Shown: positions 16,155 to 25,958, counted from the first letter of the stretch. The stretch is DNA of 64,000 nt from Pandoraea horticolens (GCF_902459555.1 NZ_CABPSM010000005.1:248001-312000); one strand, 5' to 3'. Notes: a model not told the origin generated them from the sequence alone. A program made the numbers and translations.

Positions 16155-17075
16155 ATGACGTCTTCCGCCGAACCCGCTCTCGACACACGCACTACGGGCG
16201 CATCGTCCGCCACGCTCGCCCTGCATCGCCCGTCACGGCGAAGGGCTGGCTTCTGGCAACAATTCGCCCGCCACGGCGGCGCGCTCGCGGGGGCGTTGTT
16301 GCTCGCCGTCGTTGTCGTCGTCGCGCTGTGCGCCGGATGGTGGTACCCGGGCGACCCGCTGCGCATCGTCGCTGCGCCCGAAATCTGGCCTTTCGAGCAA
16401 TGGCAGTACCCGCTCGGCACCGACGCGCTCGGCCGCGACATCGCCGCCATGCTCGTGCACGGCGCGCGCGCCACGCTCGCCATCGGCCTTGTCGCGAGCG
16501 TGGCCGCCACCGTCATCGGTGTGTCCATCGGCGCCATCGCCGCCTGGTGGGGCGGCTGGATCGACGAAGGGCTCATGCGTCTGACCGAGTTGTTCCAGAT
16601 CGTGCCGAATGTTGTCTTCGTATTGACAGTGGTCGCCATTCTCGGCCCGCACATCGAGAACACGATCATCGCCGTGGCGCTGGTGTCGTGGCCCGCCATC
16701 GCCCGCCTCACGCGCGCCGAATGCTTGTCGTTCAAGTCGCGCGAGTTCGTGCAGGCATGCCGCACCGTCGGGCTCTCGCCGTGGCGCATCGCGCTGCGAG
16801 AGGTGTTGCCGAATGCGCTGCCGCCGGTACTGGTGATGGGCACGCTCGTGGTCGCAGGCGCGATGCTCTACGAATCGGTGGTGTCGTTTCTCGGACTGGG
16901 CGATCCGAACGTGGCGAGCTGGGGCCGGCAGATCGGCGAAGGCCGCACGCTGATCCGCTCGTCCTGGTACCTGTGCGCCGAGCCGGGCCTCGCCATCATG
17001 CTCGCCGTTCTCGCGCTCAATCTCGTGGGTGACGGCCTGAACGACGCCCTGAACCCCGCGCTGCGAAAGCGCTGA
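16155..17075 (+). CDS. ABC importer permease, DppC/OppC type
   Basis: 306 residues from ATG 16155 (a GTG at 16125 would add ten residues). After a Ser/Thr-rich N-terminus and helix 1 (GALAGALLLAVVVVVALCAG) come the DppC hallmarks: LGTDALGRDIAAMLVHGAR, LTELFQIVPN, the EAA loop (SREFVQACRTVGLSPWRIALREVLPNALP) and SVVSFLGLGDPNVASWG. It pairs with the permease just upstream to form the channel. Confidence 0.92.
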   Translation: MTSSAEPALDTRTTGASSATLALHRPSRRRAGFWQQFARHGGALAGALLLAVVVVVALCAGWWYPGDPLRIVAAPEIWPFEQWQYPLGTDALGRDIAAMLVHGARATLAIGLVASVAATVIGVSIGAIAAWWGGWIDEGLMRLTELFQIVPNVVFVLTVVAILGPHIENTIIAVALVSWPAIARLTRAECLSFKSREFVQACRTVGLSPWRIALREVLPNALPPVLVMGTLVVAGAMLYESVVSFLGLGDPNVASWGRQIGEGRTLIRSSWYLCAEPGLAIMLAVLALNLVGDGLNDALNPALRKR

Positions 17076-17127
17076 GTGCGCGTTCCGCGTCGGCCCCCAC
17101 GTCCCCATTTTTACGCTTCCGATTCCT

Positions 17128-18690
17128 ATGACTCACCGCTGGCATAACCTCGGCGATCTCGCCGACCGAACCCTCAACCTCGACTCGACGGCCATCATCG
17201 ACCTTCGGGACGATCGTCAACCGCGCCACTACACGCACGCCGAGATCGATCGGATGGCAGGCGGCGTCGCCACTGCGCTACGCGCGCGCGGCTTGCCCGA
17301 CGGCGCGCATGTGGCTATCGCATCGCTTAACCGCGCCGAATATCTGATTGCCTATTTCGGCATCATGCGGGCCGGGTACGTGGCCGTGCCGATCAATATC
17401 AAACAATCGCGCGAGATTCTCGACTACGTGATCGACGATGCCGGTGTCTCGCTCGCCTTTGTCGACGGTGCGCGTCACGACACGCTTGCCTCGCGTGTGC
17501 CGGTCATCGACTTCGACGACGACGGCCCCGAGGGCTTCGCTGCGCAGATTCGGCCGGCCGGCTTCGACTCGGTGCATCCCGCACACGACGACGTCGCCCA
17601 AATGCTCTACACGTCCGGCTCGACCGGCAAGCCTAAGGGCGTGCCGCTCACCCATGCGGGGCAACTCTGGGCACTGGGCGCCACTTACGTTCGCCCCGAA
17701 AACGCGGTGGATGAGCGCTATCTGCTCGCACAACCGCTGTTTCACATGAATGGCCTTTTCATGGCGAAGCGCGCGTTTGCGGCGAACGGCACGCTCGTCG
17801 TCCTGCCGTCGTTCGATGTGGCGTCCTATGTCGACGCGCTGGAACGCTATCGGATCACGGTGCTGACCGCGGTGCCGACGATGTTCGCACGCCTCGTCAA
17901 AGATCCCCAGACGCTCGCCGGACGCGACGTGTCCACCCTCAAACGCGTAATGCTCGGCTCCGCGCCGATGAGCACCGCGCTGCTCGCCCGGATTCAGGCC
18001 GCGTTCCCGCACACGCATATCCACCATGGCTACGGCACGACGGAAGCCGGGCCAAGCATCTTCGGCCCGCACCCCGACGGCATTGCGCTGCCACCGCTCG
18101 CGCTCGGCTACCCGCTCTCGCCCGACGCCGTGAAGCTCGTCGACGGCCCCGATGCGACTCAGGGCGTGCTGTGCATGCGCAACCCGGCGGTCATGCGCGG
18201 TTATCACCGTCTGCCGGAGAAATCGGCGCAGGTACTCCACGACGGCTGGTACTACAGCGGCGACGTGATGCGACGCGACACCAATGGCTTCTTCTACTTC
18301 GTCGGGCGCGCCGACGACATGTTTGTCTGCGCGGGTGAGAACATCTATCCGGTGGAAGTCGAGAAGTTGCTCGAAGCGCACCCGGACGTGCGGCAGGCCA
18401 GTGTCGTACCGCTACCCGACGAGGAGCGCGCCGCCGTGCCCGTCGCCTTCGTGGTGCGCCAGCCGGGCAGCACGCTGAGCGTGGAAGCCCTCAAGCAACA
18501 CGCGCTCGCCAACGGCCCCGCGTATCAGCACCCGCGCCGCGTGGCCTTCGTCGCCGAACTGCCGTGGGCGGGCACCAACAAGGTCGACCGTCACGCCCTG
18601 CTGCAACAGGCCCGCACGCTCGAAGCCTCCCGTGGATGGAGTGACGACCGCGCCAATAACCTCGCACTTTCCGGAGCCCTCGTGCCATGA
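17128..18690 (+). CDS. Acyl-CoA ligase (AMP-binding, ANL superfamily)
   Basis: 520 residues. The AMP-binding signature YTSGSTGKPKGVPLTH is at about residue 160, followed by HHGYGTTEAGPS (motif A5), YYSGDVMRRDTNGFFYFVGR (A7-A8) and a C-terminal domain with the catalytic Lys in ELPWAGTNKVDRHAL. It activates a carboxylic acid to its CoA thioester. Its place between the importer permeases and the SDR/ATPase suggests the imported compound yields a free acid. Its stop overlaps the SDR start (ATGA). Confidence 0.9.
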   Translation: MTHRWHNLGDLADRTLNLDSTAIIDLRDDRQPRHYTHAEIDRMAGGVATALRARGLPDGAHVAIASLNRAEYLIAYFGIMRAGYVAVPINIKQSREILDYVIDDAGVSLAFVDGARHDTLASRVPVIDFDDDGPEGFAAQIRPAGFDSVHPAHDDVAQMLYTSGSTGKPKGVPLTHAGQLWALGATYVRPENAVDERYLLAQPLFHMNGLFMAKRAFAANGTLVVLPSFDVASYVDALERYRITVLTAVPTMFARLVKDPQTLAGRDVSTLKRVMLGSAPMSTALLARIQAAFPHTHIHHGYGTTEAGPSIFGPHPDGIALPPLALGYPLSPDAVKLVDGPDATQGVLCMRNPAVMRGYHRLPEKSAQVLHDGWYYSGDVMRRDTNGFFYFVGRADDMFVCAGENIYPVEVEKLLEAHPDVRQASVVPLPDEERAAVPVAFVVRQPGSTLSVEALKQHALANGPAYQHPRRVAFVAELPWAGTNKVDRHALLQQARTLEASRGWSDDRANNLALSGALVP

Positions 18691-19475
18691 GTCTTCTGCC
18701 CGATACCACCGACCCGATCCGTCTCGACGGCAAGGTCGCGCTTGTGACCGGCGCGAGCCGCGGCATCGGACGCGCCATCGCCACCGCACTCGCCGCTCGC
18801 GGTGCGACCGTCGGCGTGCATTACAACGCGGCGGCCGGCGACGCCGAGACGCTCGTCGCACAACTGCGTGCGAGCGGTGCCCGTGCGTTTGCCGTACAAG
18901 CGGACCTGGCGTCTGCCGACGGTGCGCTCGCGCTGGTGGAGCGTTTTGCCGACGCGCTGGCCGCCCACGACCTGCCGCCGCAGTTCGACATCCTCGTGAA
19001 CAACGCCGGTGTGGGATTGCGCTCGCGCATCGATGGTGTGACGCCTGAAGTTTTCGACCGCGTGCTGCAAGTCAACCTCAAGTCGCCCTTCTTTCTGATT
19101 CAGCATGCGCTGCGTCATCTGCGCGATGGCGGGCGCATCGTCAACATTTCCTCGATGGGGACTCGCGCGGCTTACCCGGAGATGAGCGTCTACGCGCCTG
19201 CGAAAGCGGGCCTTGAAGCCCTCACGCTGCTGCTCGCCGCCGATCTCGGCGCACGAGGCATCACGGTCAATGCAGTGCTGCCGGGCGCCACGGCCACCGA
19301 TCTGAACAAGCGCGCGAGCGACCCCGTCGCGCGCGAGGCCATTGCGCAGACCGTCGCGTTGGGACGCGTTGGCGAGCCGCGCGACATCGCCGACATCGTG
19401 GCATTTCTCGCCAGCGACGCAGGCCGCTGGATCACCGGTCAATCCCTCGACGCGAGCGGCGGTCAGCGCCTCTGA
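18687..19475 (+). CDS. Short-chain dehydrogenase/reductase (FabG-like)
   Basis: 262 residues, classical SDR. The cofactor motif VTGASRGIGRAIATAL is at about residue 20, NNAGVG at about 107, the catalytic Ser in NISSMGT, and YAPAK supplies Tyr and Lys. Dinucleotide preference is probably NADP(H) because of Arg in the TGASRGIG loop, though this is weak evidence. Within the operon it would oxidise a hydroxyacyl or reduce a ketoacyl intermediate. Confidence 0.9.
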   Translation: MSLLPDTTDPIRLDGKVALVTGASRGIGRAIATALAARGATVGVHYNAAAGDAETLVAQLRASGARAFAVQADLASADGALALVERFADALAAHDLPPQFDILVNNAGVGLRSRIDGVTPEVFDRVLQVNLKSPFFLIQHALRHLRDGGRIVNISSMGTRAAYPEMSVYAPAKAGLEALTLLLAADLGARGITVNAVLPGATATDLNKRASDPVAREAIAQTVALGRVGEPRDIADIVAFLASDAGRWITGQSLDASGGQRL

Positions 19476-19523
19476 GCGCCGCGCGGCTTCGCTCCCCGTT
19501 GTGAATCTTACGGACAGCCCACC

Positions 19524-21188
19524 ATGACGACTCTGCTCGACGTCGAACATCTCACCCTCGACCTGCCGCCCAATGCAGATCGCCCGCAGGCACTGCGCGA
19601 CGTCTCGTTCTCGCTCGCGCGCGGGGAGATTCTATGTATGGTCGGGGAAAGCGGTTCGGGGAAATCAATGACCGCCAGCGCCTTGCTCGGCTTGCTGCCT
19701 TCAGGTGTGCAAGTCAGCGCGGGGCGGATTGCATGGGAGGGCGAAGGCAATCTTCTGACACTGACCGAAGCCGAGCGCCGCTGCTGGCGCGGCGCGCGCA
19801 TCGGCATGATCTTTCAGGAGCCGATGACCGCGCTCAATCCACTGCGCACCATCGGCGACCAGATCGCCGAAGTGTATCGCACGCACACCCGCCTGCCGGG
19901 CAGCGCCATTCGCGCCCGCACGCTGGAGTGGCTCGACGCCGTGCACATTGCATCGCCCTCGGAAGCCGCGAAGCGCTATCCGCACGAACTCTCCGGCGGT
20001 CAGCGTCAGCGCGCCATGATCGCGATGGCCCTCGCGCTGGAACCCGAACTCCTGATCGCAGACGAGCCGACCACAGCGCTCGATGTCACCACGCAGGCGC
20101 AGATTCTCACGCTCATCCGCGAGCTTCAGCAACGCAAGGACACTGGCGTACTGTTCATTACGCACGACTTCGGTGTGGTGGCGGAAATCGCCGATCGCGT
20201 CGCGGTCATGCGGCATGGCGAGATCGTCGAGCAAGGCGCCGCAGATGCCGTCCTCACGCACCCCTCCCATGTCTACACACGCGCCTTGATCGCGGCGGTG
20301 CCCGCGTTGCCATCCGCCTCGGGGCCGGTGAGCGCCGCCGCGACGAAGCGCGACGACGGCGCGCCACCCGTATTGCGCATCGAGCAGGTGCATAAGACTT
20401 ACGCAAAGCATAGCTGGCTCGGCAAGAGGAAGCAGGCAGAGGCAGCGGCATTGCGCGATGTCAGTCTCGAAGTGGGCAATGGCAAGACATTGGGGATCGT
20501 CGGCGAAAGCGGTTCGGGAAAATCGACGCTGGCACGCTCGATTCTCCGGTTGATGACGCCCGACGCAGGTCGCATCCTCTATCGCGACACCGATCTGGCC
20601 TCGACTTCGCTCGACGCTGGCGCGCGTCGTACGGCGCTCGATATCCAGATGGTGTTTCAGGACCCGTTCAGTTCGCTCAATCCGCGTCGCCGGGTCGGAG
20701 ACATCGTCACGCAGGGACCGATTGCGCGTGGCGAGCCGGCGCGCGTGGCGCACGAGCATGCGCTCGAACTGTTCGAACTCGTGGGCTTGAGCGCCGACGC
20801 GCTCGATCGCTTCCCCCATGAATTCTCGGGCGGCCAACGGCAGCGCATCGGGCTGGCACGTGCGCTGGCGATGCGTCCGAGAGTGCTGGTGGCGGATGAG
20901 CCGGTCTCTGCGCTCGACGTCTCGGTTCAGGCGCAGGTGCTGCGGCTGCTCGCCCGTCTGAAGGCAGAGCTGGGATTGTCGATGATCTTCATCACGCACG
21001 ATTTGCGCATCGCAGCGCAGTTGTGCGACTCGCTCGCCGTCATGAAGTCGGGCAGCGTGGTCGAATACGGCGACACTGCGGCGATTTTCCGCGCGCCGTC
21101 GCATCCCTATACGCGCACCCTGCTCGACGCCATTCCGGGCCGCCGCCGGGAACAAAGCGCACAGGCGGGTGTGCGCTCCGTCGCATAA
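19524..21188 (+). CDS. Fused double ABC ATPase (DppD-DppF type, GsiA-like)
   Basis: 554 residues carrying two complete nucleotide-binding domains. Walker A GESGSGKS occurs near residues 42 and 326, signature LSGGQRQR near 156 and FSGGQRQR near 434, with Walker [14 protein letters not shown] and [12 protein letters not shown]. After the first domain is the oligopeptide-type extension ([15 protein letters not shown]), repeated at the end ([13 protein letters not shown]). It energises the permease pair. Separate genes are usual for Dpp; fusion is known in GsiA-type importers of glutathione. It is the last gene before a terminator. Confidence 0.93.
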   Translation: MTTLLDVEHLTLDLPPNADRPQALRDVSFSLARGEILCMVGESGSGKSMTASALLGLLPSGVQVSAGRIAWEGEGNLLTLTEAERRCWRGARIGMIFQEPMTALNPLRTIGDQIAEVYRTHTRLPGSAIRARTLEWLDAVHIASPSEAAKRYPHELSGGQRQRAMIAMALALEPELLIADEPTTALDVTTQAQILTLIRELQQRKDTGVLFITHDFGVVAEIADRVAVMRHGEIVEQGAADAVLTHPSHVYTRALIAAVPALPSASGPVSAAATKRDDGAPPVLRIEQVHKTYAKHSWLGKRKQAEAAALRDVSLEVGNGKTLGIVGESGSGKSTLARSILRLMTPDAGRILYRDTDLASTSLDAGARRTALDIQMVFQDPFSSLNPRRRVGDIVTQGPIARGEPARVAHEHALELFELVGLSADALDRFPHEFSGGQRQRIGLARALAMRPRVLVADEPVSALDVSVQAQVLRLLARLKAELGLSMIFITHDLRIAAQLCDSLAVMKSGSVVEYGDTAAIFRAPSHPYTRTLLDAIPGRRREQSAQAGVRSVA

Positions 21189-21193
21189 AACGA

Positions 21194-21215
21194 ACAGGGC
21201 GAACGTGCGCCCTGT
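21194..21215. terminator. Convergent terminator between the importer operon and GntR gene
   Basis: ACAGGGCG and CGCCCTGT around a 6-nt loop, between the ATPase stop (21188) and the GntR stop (21216). On the minus strand it is followed by a TTTT run (complement of AAAA at 21187-21190). Confidence 0.6.
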
Positions 21216-21947
21216 CTATCGGCGCAGATCGGCAATCGAAAAGTACGGTAGCCAGGTGCCCGATGTCGAGAGACTGGCGAAGACCTGTTCCTTGGTCTGC
21301 TGAAGAAAGGTCTCGATATGCTGCCGCGCGAGCGCTTCCGCGCGGGCGGCGTCGCCCGTCACGAAGGCCGAGATGATGGCCCTGTGATCGTGCTCGATAC
21401 GCGGGCGGATGCCCTGCACGCCGAAGCCGAGCGAGACAAGGCGCGCCATGTCGTCCATCAGTGCGGCCAGCATGCGATAGAGCCGCGCATTTCCGCTCGC
21501 GGCGGCAATCGTCAGATGAAACTTCCGGTTGGTGTGCAGAAACCACTCGATCTGATGACCGATGGGTTCATGAACGTGAGGCGCCTCGCACGCGTCGTCC
21601 AGACGCTGGAGCAATTCGGTGTCCACGTTGCCGCAGGCGAGTCTTGCCGCCATCGGTTCGAGCTGTGCGCGCAAGGTGAAGATTTCTTCGACGTCGGCCA
21701 GCGTGATCGGCGAGATGCGATAGCCCTGTCGCGGAATCGCGCGCGCAAACCCCTCATGGACCAGCCTCACGAGCGCCACGCGGCAACTCGTGCGCGCTAT
21801 GTCGTAACGACGCATCAACTCGGCCTCGCTCACGATAGCGCCCGGCATGATTACGCAGGTCAACACGTCATGCCGAATGCGTTCGTAAGCGTCGTCGCCG
21901 CGTGCTATCGCTGCGGCGTCATCGGTGTCGCGTGAGGCAGAGCGCAT
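21216..21947 (-). CDS. GntR-family regulator, FCD subfamily
   Basis: 243 residues from ATG 21947. The winged helix includes YERIRHDVLTCVIMPGAIVSEAELMRRYDIARTSCRVALVRL, and the FCD effector domain has the usual metal-site Asp and His residues in LRAQLEPMAARLA, NRKFHLTIAAAS and HDHRAIISAF. A typical FCD HTH ends VREAL; here the equivalent Ser-Cys-Arg-Val-Ala-Leu is unusual. It lies 4 bp downstream of the hydroxyacid dehydrogenase and is in the same operon. It may also control the convergent importer operon, but no site proves this. Confidence 0.87.
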   Translation of the reverse strand: MRSASRDTDDAAAIARGDDAYERIRHDVLTCVIMPGAIVSEAELMRRYDIARTSCRVALVRLVHEGFARAIPRQGYRISPITLADVEEIFTLRAQLEPMAARLACGNVDTELLQRLDDACEAPHVHEPIGHQIEWFLHTNRKFHLTIAAASGNARLYRMLAALMDDMARLVSLGFGVQGIRPRIEHDHRAIISAFVTGDAARAEALARQHIETFLQQTKEQVFASLSTSGTWLPYFSIADLRR

Positions 21948-21951
21948 GGTA

Positions 21952-22899
21952 TTAGTACCCTCGCAGGGCGTCGTAGACGAATGGCAGCGGCGCGCCGCGC
22001 AGATGCGCCCCCAACACGTCGGCCACCTGACGTGCCCGCGCCGCATACGACGCGCTCGACGCGACGTGAGGGGTGACGAGAATTTTCGGATGGCGCCGCA
22101 GCGCGTCGTCGGGCGGCAGCGGTTCGATGTCGAACACGTCGACGACGGCCGAGCGCAAACGGCCGCTGTCGAGCGCGTCGACCAGCGCCTGCCGGTCGAG
22201 ATGAGCCCCGCGCCCCACCTGAATCAGGCTTGCGCCAGCCGGCAGACGTGCGAACAGCTTGCGCCCGAGAATGCCTCGCGTCGCGAGCGTGTCGGGCAGC
22301 AGATTGACGAGAATATCGGTCTCGGCGAGCAAGGCGTCGAGTTGCGCCTGCCCGGCGAACACCCGCACATCGGCGAGCGCCTTCGGCGTACGCGCCCAGC
22401 CGCTTACCCGAAAACCATTGGCGTGCAGACGGGTGGCGACGGCACGCCCGAGCTCTCCCAGACCGAGCACGCTCACGCGCGTATCGCGAGCGAGGCGTCC
22501 GGTCAGCTCGTTGGCCCATCGACCGTCTCGCTGCGCGGCAACGATGGCCGGCATGTCGCGCACGGCGGCCAGCGCCGCGAACGTCACGAAGTCGCTCATG
22601 CGCTCGCGCGTCTCCTGCGTCACCATCCGGACGATGGGGACGTCCGCCGGTAAAGCCGGGTCCGCAAGAATATGGTCGACGCCGGCGGCAGCGCTCAGAA
22701 TCAGGCGCAGACGCGGGTAGTGCGCAAGACGGCCATGCTCGGGCTGATAGACCAGCGCATACTTCACGCAGCGCGCGTCGACGAACGGATCGTCCCATCC
22801 ATACACGCGCAGGCCAGGCATCAGCCGCGCGAAATGGTGCTGCCATTCGGTCAGTGCGGCAGCGCCGCCCGACTTGATCAATAACGTATCGCCTTGCAT
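21952..22899 (-). CDS. D-2-hydroxyacid dehydrogenase (GyaR/SerA-like)
   Basis: 315 residues from ATG 22899; the upstream open frame lacks family sequence. The NAD-binding domain has VSVLGLGELGRAVATRL (GxGxxG) at mid-protein, catalytic Arg in QVGRGAHLD, Glu in DVFDIEPLP and His in TPHVASS. These enzymes interconvert 2-oxo and D-2-hydroxy acids, often glyoxylate or hydroxypyruvate. Its first helix region is short, as in YcdW-type members. It is co-transcribed with the GntR gene. Confidence 0.87.
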   Translation of the reverse strand: MQGDTLLIKSGGAAALTEWQHHFARLMPGLRVYGWDDPFVDARCVKYALVYQPEHGRLAHYPRLRLILSAAAGVDHILADPALPADVPIVRMVTQETRERMSDFVTFAALAAVRDMPAIVAAQRDGRWANELTGRLARDTRVSVLGLGELGRAVATRLHANGFRVSGWARTPKALADVRVFAGQAQLDALLAETDILVNLLPDTLATRGILGRKLFARLPAGASLIQVGRGAHLDRQALVDALDSGRLRSAVVDVFDIEPLPPDDALRRHPKILVTPHVASSASYAARARQVADVLGAHLRGAPLPFVYDALRGY

Positions 22900-22983
22900 G
22901 ACCTGGGAAGGGGGCGCCTCACGAAAGGCGCGAGGCTTTGAGATAGTGCGGCCCCTCATCGTACCGGCCACCCGGTTCGCGCC

Positions 22984-23008
22984 TAAGCATTTCTTATCGA
23001 AATGCTTA
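22984..23008. promoter_or_regulatory. Inverted repeat TAAGCATTT-N7-AAATGCTTA
   Basis: Perfect 9-bp arms 85 bp upstream of the hydroxyacid dehydrogenase start. The GntR encoded in that operon is the most natural candidate to bind here; this is inferred from position only. Confidence 0.5.
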
Positions 23009-23236
23009 TGAATGCACCACAGAAATGCACACGACGTTCGCGCATAAGCCGACCGGCCCGCACGCGCTGTCGTATATCCAAAAATATTTTTGCGGTTTTC
23101 GAGGTCTTGGCCCGGCGATTGAAACGCCCCGGACAGTCGCGCAATCCACCGCCCGGCGGGCACCATCACCATGGTGCGACGCAACAATCGACGCGTTTGT
23201 TTCAATATTTACAATAATCAATCCGGTATGCGGGCA

Positions 23237-23266
23237 TTGTCTGCCCCCGCCGACACCCGCTATAGT
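23237..23266 (+). promoter_or_regulatory. Candidate kgtP promoter
   Basis: TTGTCT (23237-23242) and TATAGT (23261-23266) with an 18-bp spacer, about 120 bp before the kgtP start. Confidence 0.5.
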
Positions 23267-23389
23267 GGCGCCGCCCCCACGACGCGATAGTGGCTTAGTC
23301 ATTCATGTGTGAAATGCATATGAGGCAAACGCGACGCCGCGTCATGTTGCAAACGCAGTTATCAATGCGATACCCCATCGCCAGTACAA

Positions 23390-24709
23390 ATGAGAGACAC
23401 AGCTACAGCCGAAGCCACCATGGCCACCCAGCCGCCCTCCCCGGAAGAAGTCCGCAAACGCGTGTTCGCGATTGTCGCGGCGTCGTCGGGCAATCTGGTC
23501 GAGTGGTTCGACTTTTACATCTATGCGTTCTGTGCGATCTATTTCGCGCCAGCATTCTTCCCGAGTTCCGATCCCACCGCGCAGTTGCTCAATACGGCGG
23601 GGGTATTCGCGGCCGGCTTCCTGATGCGACCTATCGGCGGCTGGATTTTCGGCCGGATCGCCGACCGCAACGGCCGTAAGAACTCGATGGTCATCTCGGT
23701 GATGATGATGTGCTTCGGCTCGCTGCTGATCGCGGCACTTCCGACGTACGCCAGCATCGGCAACTGGGCTCCGGCGCTGCTGCTGCTCGCGCGTCTGCTG
23801 CAGGGCCTGTCGGTCGGCGGCGAGTACGGCACCACGGCAACGTACATGAGTGAAGTCGCGCTCAAGGGCCGTCGCGGCTTCTTCTCGTCGTTCCAGTACG
23901 TGACGCTCATCGGCGGTCAGCTCCTCGCCGTGCTCGTGGTCGTGGTTCTCCAGCAACTGCTCGATGAGGCCGAACTCAAGGCCTGGGGCTGGCGCATTCC
24001 GTTCGTGGTCGGTGCGATCACGGCAGTGGTGGCCCTGATGCTGCGTCGTACGCTGCATGAGACATCGACGAGCGCGAGCCGCAACAATCGCGACGCCGGC
24101 TCGATTGCCGGGCTGTTCCGCCATCACAAGGCTGCGTTCTTCACGGTGCTGGGCTACACCGCTGGCGGTTCGCTGATTTTCTACACTTTCACCACCTACA
24201 TGCAGAAGTATCTGGTGAACACGGCCGGCATGCCGATCAAGACGGCCAGCTACATCATGACGGGTTGCCTGTTCGTCTACATGTGCATGCAGCCGATCTT
24301 CGGCATCCTGTCCGACAAGATTGGCCGACGCAACAACATGCTGCTCTTCGGCGCACTCGGCGCGATTGCCACGGTGCCTATCCTCACGACGCTCAAGACG
24401 GTGCAGAGCCCGACCGCAGCGTTTCTCCTGATCTGTCTGGCGCTCGCCATCGTGAGCTTCTATACGTCGATCAGCGGCATCGTGAAGGCGGAGATGTTCC
24501 CGATCGAAGTGCGTGCGCTGGGGGTTGGGCTGGCCTACGCGGTGGCCAACGCCATCTTCGGCGGTTCGGCCGAATATGTGGCGCTCGGCCTCAAGAAGGC
24601 CTGCATGGAGCCGACGTTCTACTGGTACGTGACCGGCATGATGATCGTGGCGTTCCTCGTGAGCCTGCGACTGCCGCGTCAGGCGAAGTACCTGCATCAC
24701 GAGCATTGA
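23390..24709 (+). CDS. kgtP: Alpha-ketoglutarate:H+ symporter (MHS family of MFS)
   Basis: 439 residues. The sequence is strikingly like E. coli KgtP throughout: [49 protein letters not shown]-type loop, [38 protein letters not shown] and [24 protein letters not shown]. Twelve helices are expected. It imports 2-oxoglutarate from the periplasm. Starts at ATG 23390 or 23420 are both possible; neither has a strong ribosome site. It is monocistronic, with a hairpin after the stop. There is no sign that it belongs to the neighbouring catabolic units. Confidence 0.93.
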   Translation: MRDTATAEATMATQPPSPEEVRKRVFAIVAASSGNLVEWFDFYIYAFCAIYFAPAFFPSSDPTAQLLNTAGVFAAGFLMRPIGGWIFGRIADRNGRKNSMVISVMMMCFGSLLIAALPTYASIGNWAPALLLLARLLQGLSVGGEYGTTATYMSEVALKGRRGFFSSFQYVTLIGGQLLAVLVVVVLQQLLDEAELKAWGWRIPFVVGAITAVVALMLRRTLHETSTSASRNNRDAGSIAGLFRHHKAAFFTVLGYTAGGSLIFYTFTTYMQKYLVNTAGMPIKTASYIMTGCLFVYMCMQPIFGILSDKIGRRNNMLLFGALGAIATVPILTTLKTVQSPTAAFLLICLALAIVSFYTSISGIVKAEMFPIEVRALGVGLAYAVANAIFGGSAEYVALGLKKACMEPTFYWYVTGMMIVAFLVSLRLPRQAKYLHHEH

Positions 24710-24722
24710 TCCCGATGGTCGG

Positions 24723-24746
24723 GGCGAGCGCCGCAGCGCCTCGCCT
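24723..24746 (+). terminator. Possible kgtP terminator
   Basis: GGCGAG-GC and GC-CTCGCC arms with a one-base offset around a short loop, 14 bp after the stop. The following bases are not a clean T-run. Confidence 0.3.
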
Positions 24747-24875
24747 CTACCATCTTCGTCATCTTCGCTTCACCTCGCACGGGCACGCCCCACCGCCCGC
24801 GCGACGGCCCAGCTCTACCTCCTTCCCTTACCGTCTCACCAGCGCAAGCGGCTTCGTCGCTTAGAATCGCTTGAC

Positions 24876-24892
24876 CCTCACGTTACGTGAGG
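24876..24892. promoter_or_regulatory. MerR-type operator CCTCACGT-T-ACGTGAGG
   Basis: Perfect 17-bp dyad directly after a TTGACC -35-like hexamer (24871-24876) and 41 bp before the MerR start. A dyad lying in the promoter spacer is the hallmark of MerR-family autoregulation. Confidence 0.65.
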
Positions 24893-24932
24893 CATCAGCC
24901 TTGTCACACGCCAGAAGATCACGGGAGTTTCC

Positions 24933-25958
24933 ATGCGGCTCAAAGTCGGTGAATTAGCCAAACGCAGCGGCCTGACGGTGCGCACGCTTCACCACTACGA
25001 CACGCTTGGGCTGCTCACGCCTTCGGCGCGCTCCGATGCCGGTTATCGACTCTACGAGCGCAGCGACATCGCCCGTCTGCACCAGATTCAGGCATTGCGC
25101 CGCTTCGGCATGTCGCTCTCCGACATCGGTCAATGGCTGGCCAACCGGAACGTCTCGCTCGACACGCTGATCGCTCGGCAGATCGACATGCTCACACGGC
25201 AGATCGAAGACGCGAGCCGTCTGCGCGAGCGCCTCGTGCGGCTGCAAACGCAGTTGTCTTCAGGCGAGGCCCCGGAATTGGCCGAATGGCTGACAACGCT
25301 GGAGTTGATGAACATGTACGACAAATATTTCTCGCAAGACGAACTCGCCCGCTTCCCGCTGTACCAGAACAAGCAGGCGCACGAATCCGACTGGCCGGCC
25401 ATCGTGGCGGAAGTCAAAGGGCTGATGACACGCGGCGAGCCGTCGACGGGCGAGGCCGCCCAAGCGGTCTCGCGCCGGTGGATGATGTTGATCGTGCGCG
25501 ACACGGCCGGCGACGCGCGTCTGCTCGCCAAGCTCAACGCGATGCACGAGAGCGAACCGTCAGTGCAGTCGCAGACGGGCATCACGAAGGACCTGATGCG
25601 GTACGTCAAGGAAGCCTTCGCGCAGACCAAGCTGACGATTTACCGGAAGTATCTCAACGACGACGAATTCCGCTTCATGGAAGCGAACTACCTGACGTAC
25701 ACGGATGAATGGCCGGTGCTCATCGGCGCACTACGCGAGCACCTCGAAACCGGCACGCCCCCCGATACGCCCGAGGTACAGACACTTGTGCGCCAATGGC
25801 TGACCTACTTCCGTTCCTATGCCGGAGACGATCCCGCCACGCACGCGAAGATTCGTGAGGCGCATATGCGTGAGCCGGAGTTGATGGCCGGCACGCTCGT
25901 CGACGCGCGTCTGATCGAATATGTGAAGCAGGGCATTGCCGTGATGATGCGCGGCTAA
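24933..25958 (+). CDS. MerR-family regulator with TipAS-like ligand domains
   Basis: 341 residues. The MerR DNA-binding domain is at residues 1-70 (MRLKVGELAKRSGLTVRTLHHYD, then YRLYERSDIARLHQIQALRRFGMSL), followed by a coiled linker with RQIDMLTRQI. The rest looks like two TipAS-type modules: YDKYFSQDELA and later IYRKYLNDDEFRFMEANY. TipA-type regulators bind antibiotic-like ligands and activate their own and exporter promoters. No exporter is adjacent except KgtP, so targets beyond itself are unclear. A GGAG lies close before the ATG. Confidence 0.88.
   Translation: MRLKVGELAKRSGLTVRTLHHYDTLGLLTPSARSDAGYRLYERSDIARLHQIQALRRFGMSLSDIGQWLANRNVSLDTLIARQIDMLTRQIEDASRLRERLVRLQTQLSSGEAPELAEWLTTLELMNMYDKYFSQDELARFPLYQNKQAHESDWPAIVAEVKGLMTRGEPSTGEAAQAVSRRWMMLIVRDTAGDARLLAKLNAMHESEPSVQSQTGITKDLMRYVKEAFAQTKLTIYRKYLNDDEFRFMEANYLTYTDEWPVLIGALREHLETGTPPDTPEVQTLVRQWLTYFRSYAGDDPATHAKIREAHMREPELMAGTLVDARLIEYVKQGIAVMMRG

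Larger units (their letters stand above)
22900..23389. other. 490-bp divergent regulatory region with three palindromes
   Basis: This region separates the hydroxyacid dehydrogenase operon from kgtP. It contains TAAGCATTT-N7-AAATGCTTA (22984-23008), a 14-bp A/T palindrome CAAAAATATTTTTG (23079-23092) likely to bend DNA, and CACCATGGTG near 23160-23175. It is much more A+T-rich than the flanking genes. No protein-coding frame is credible. Confidence 0.6.
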
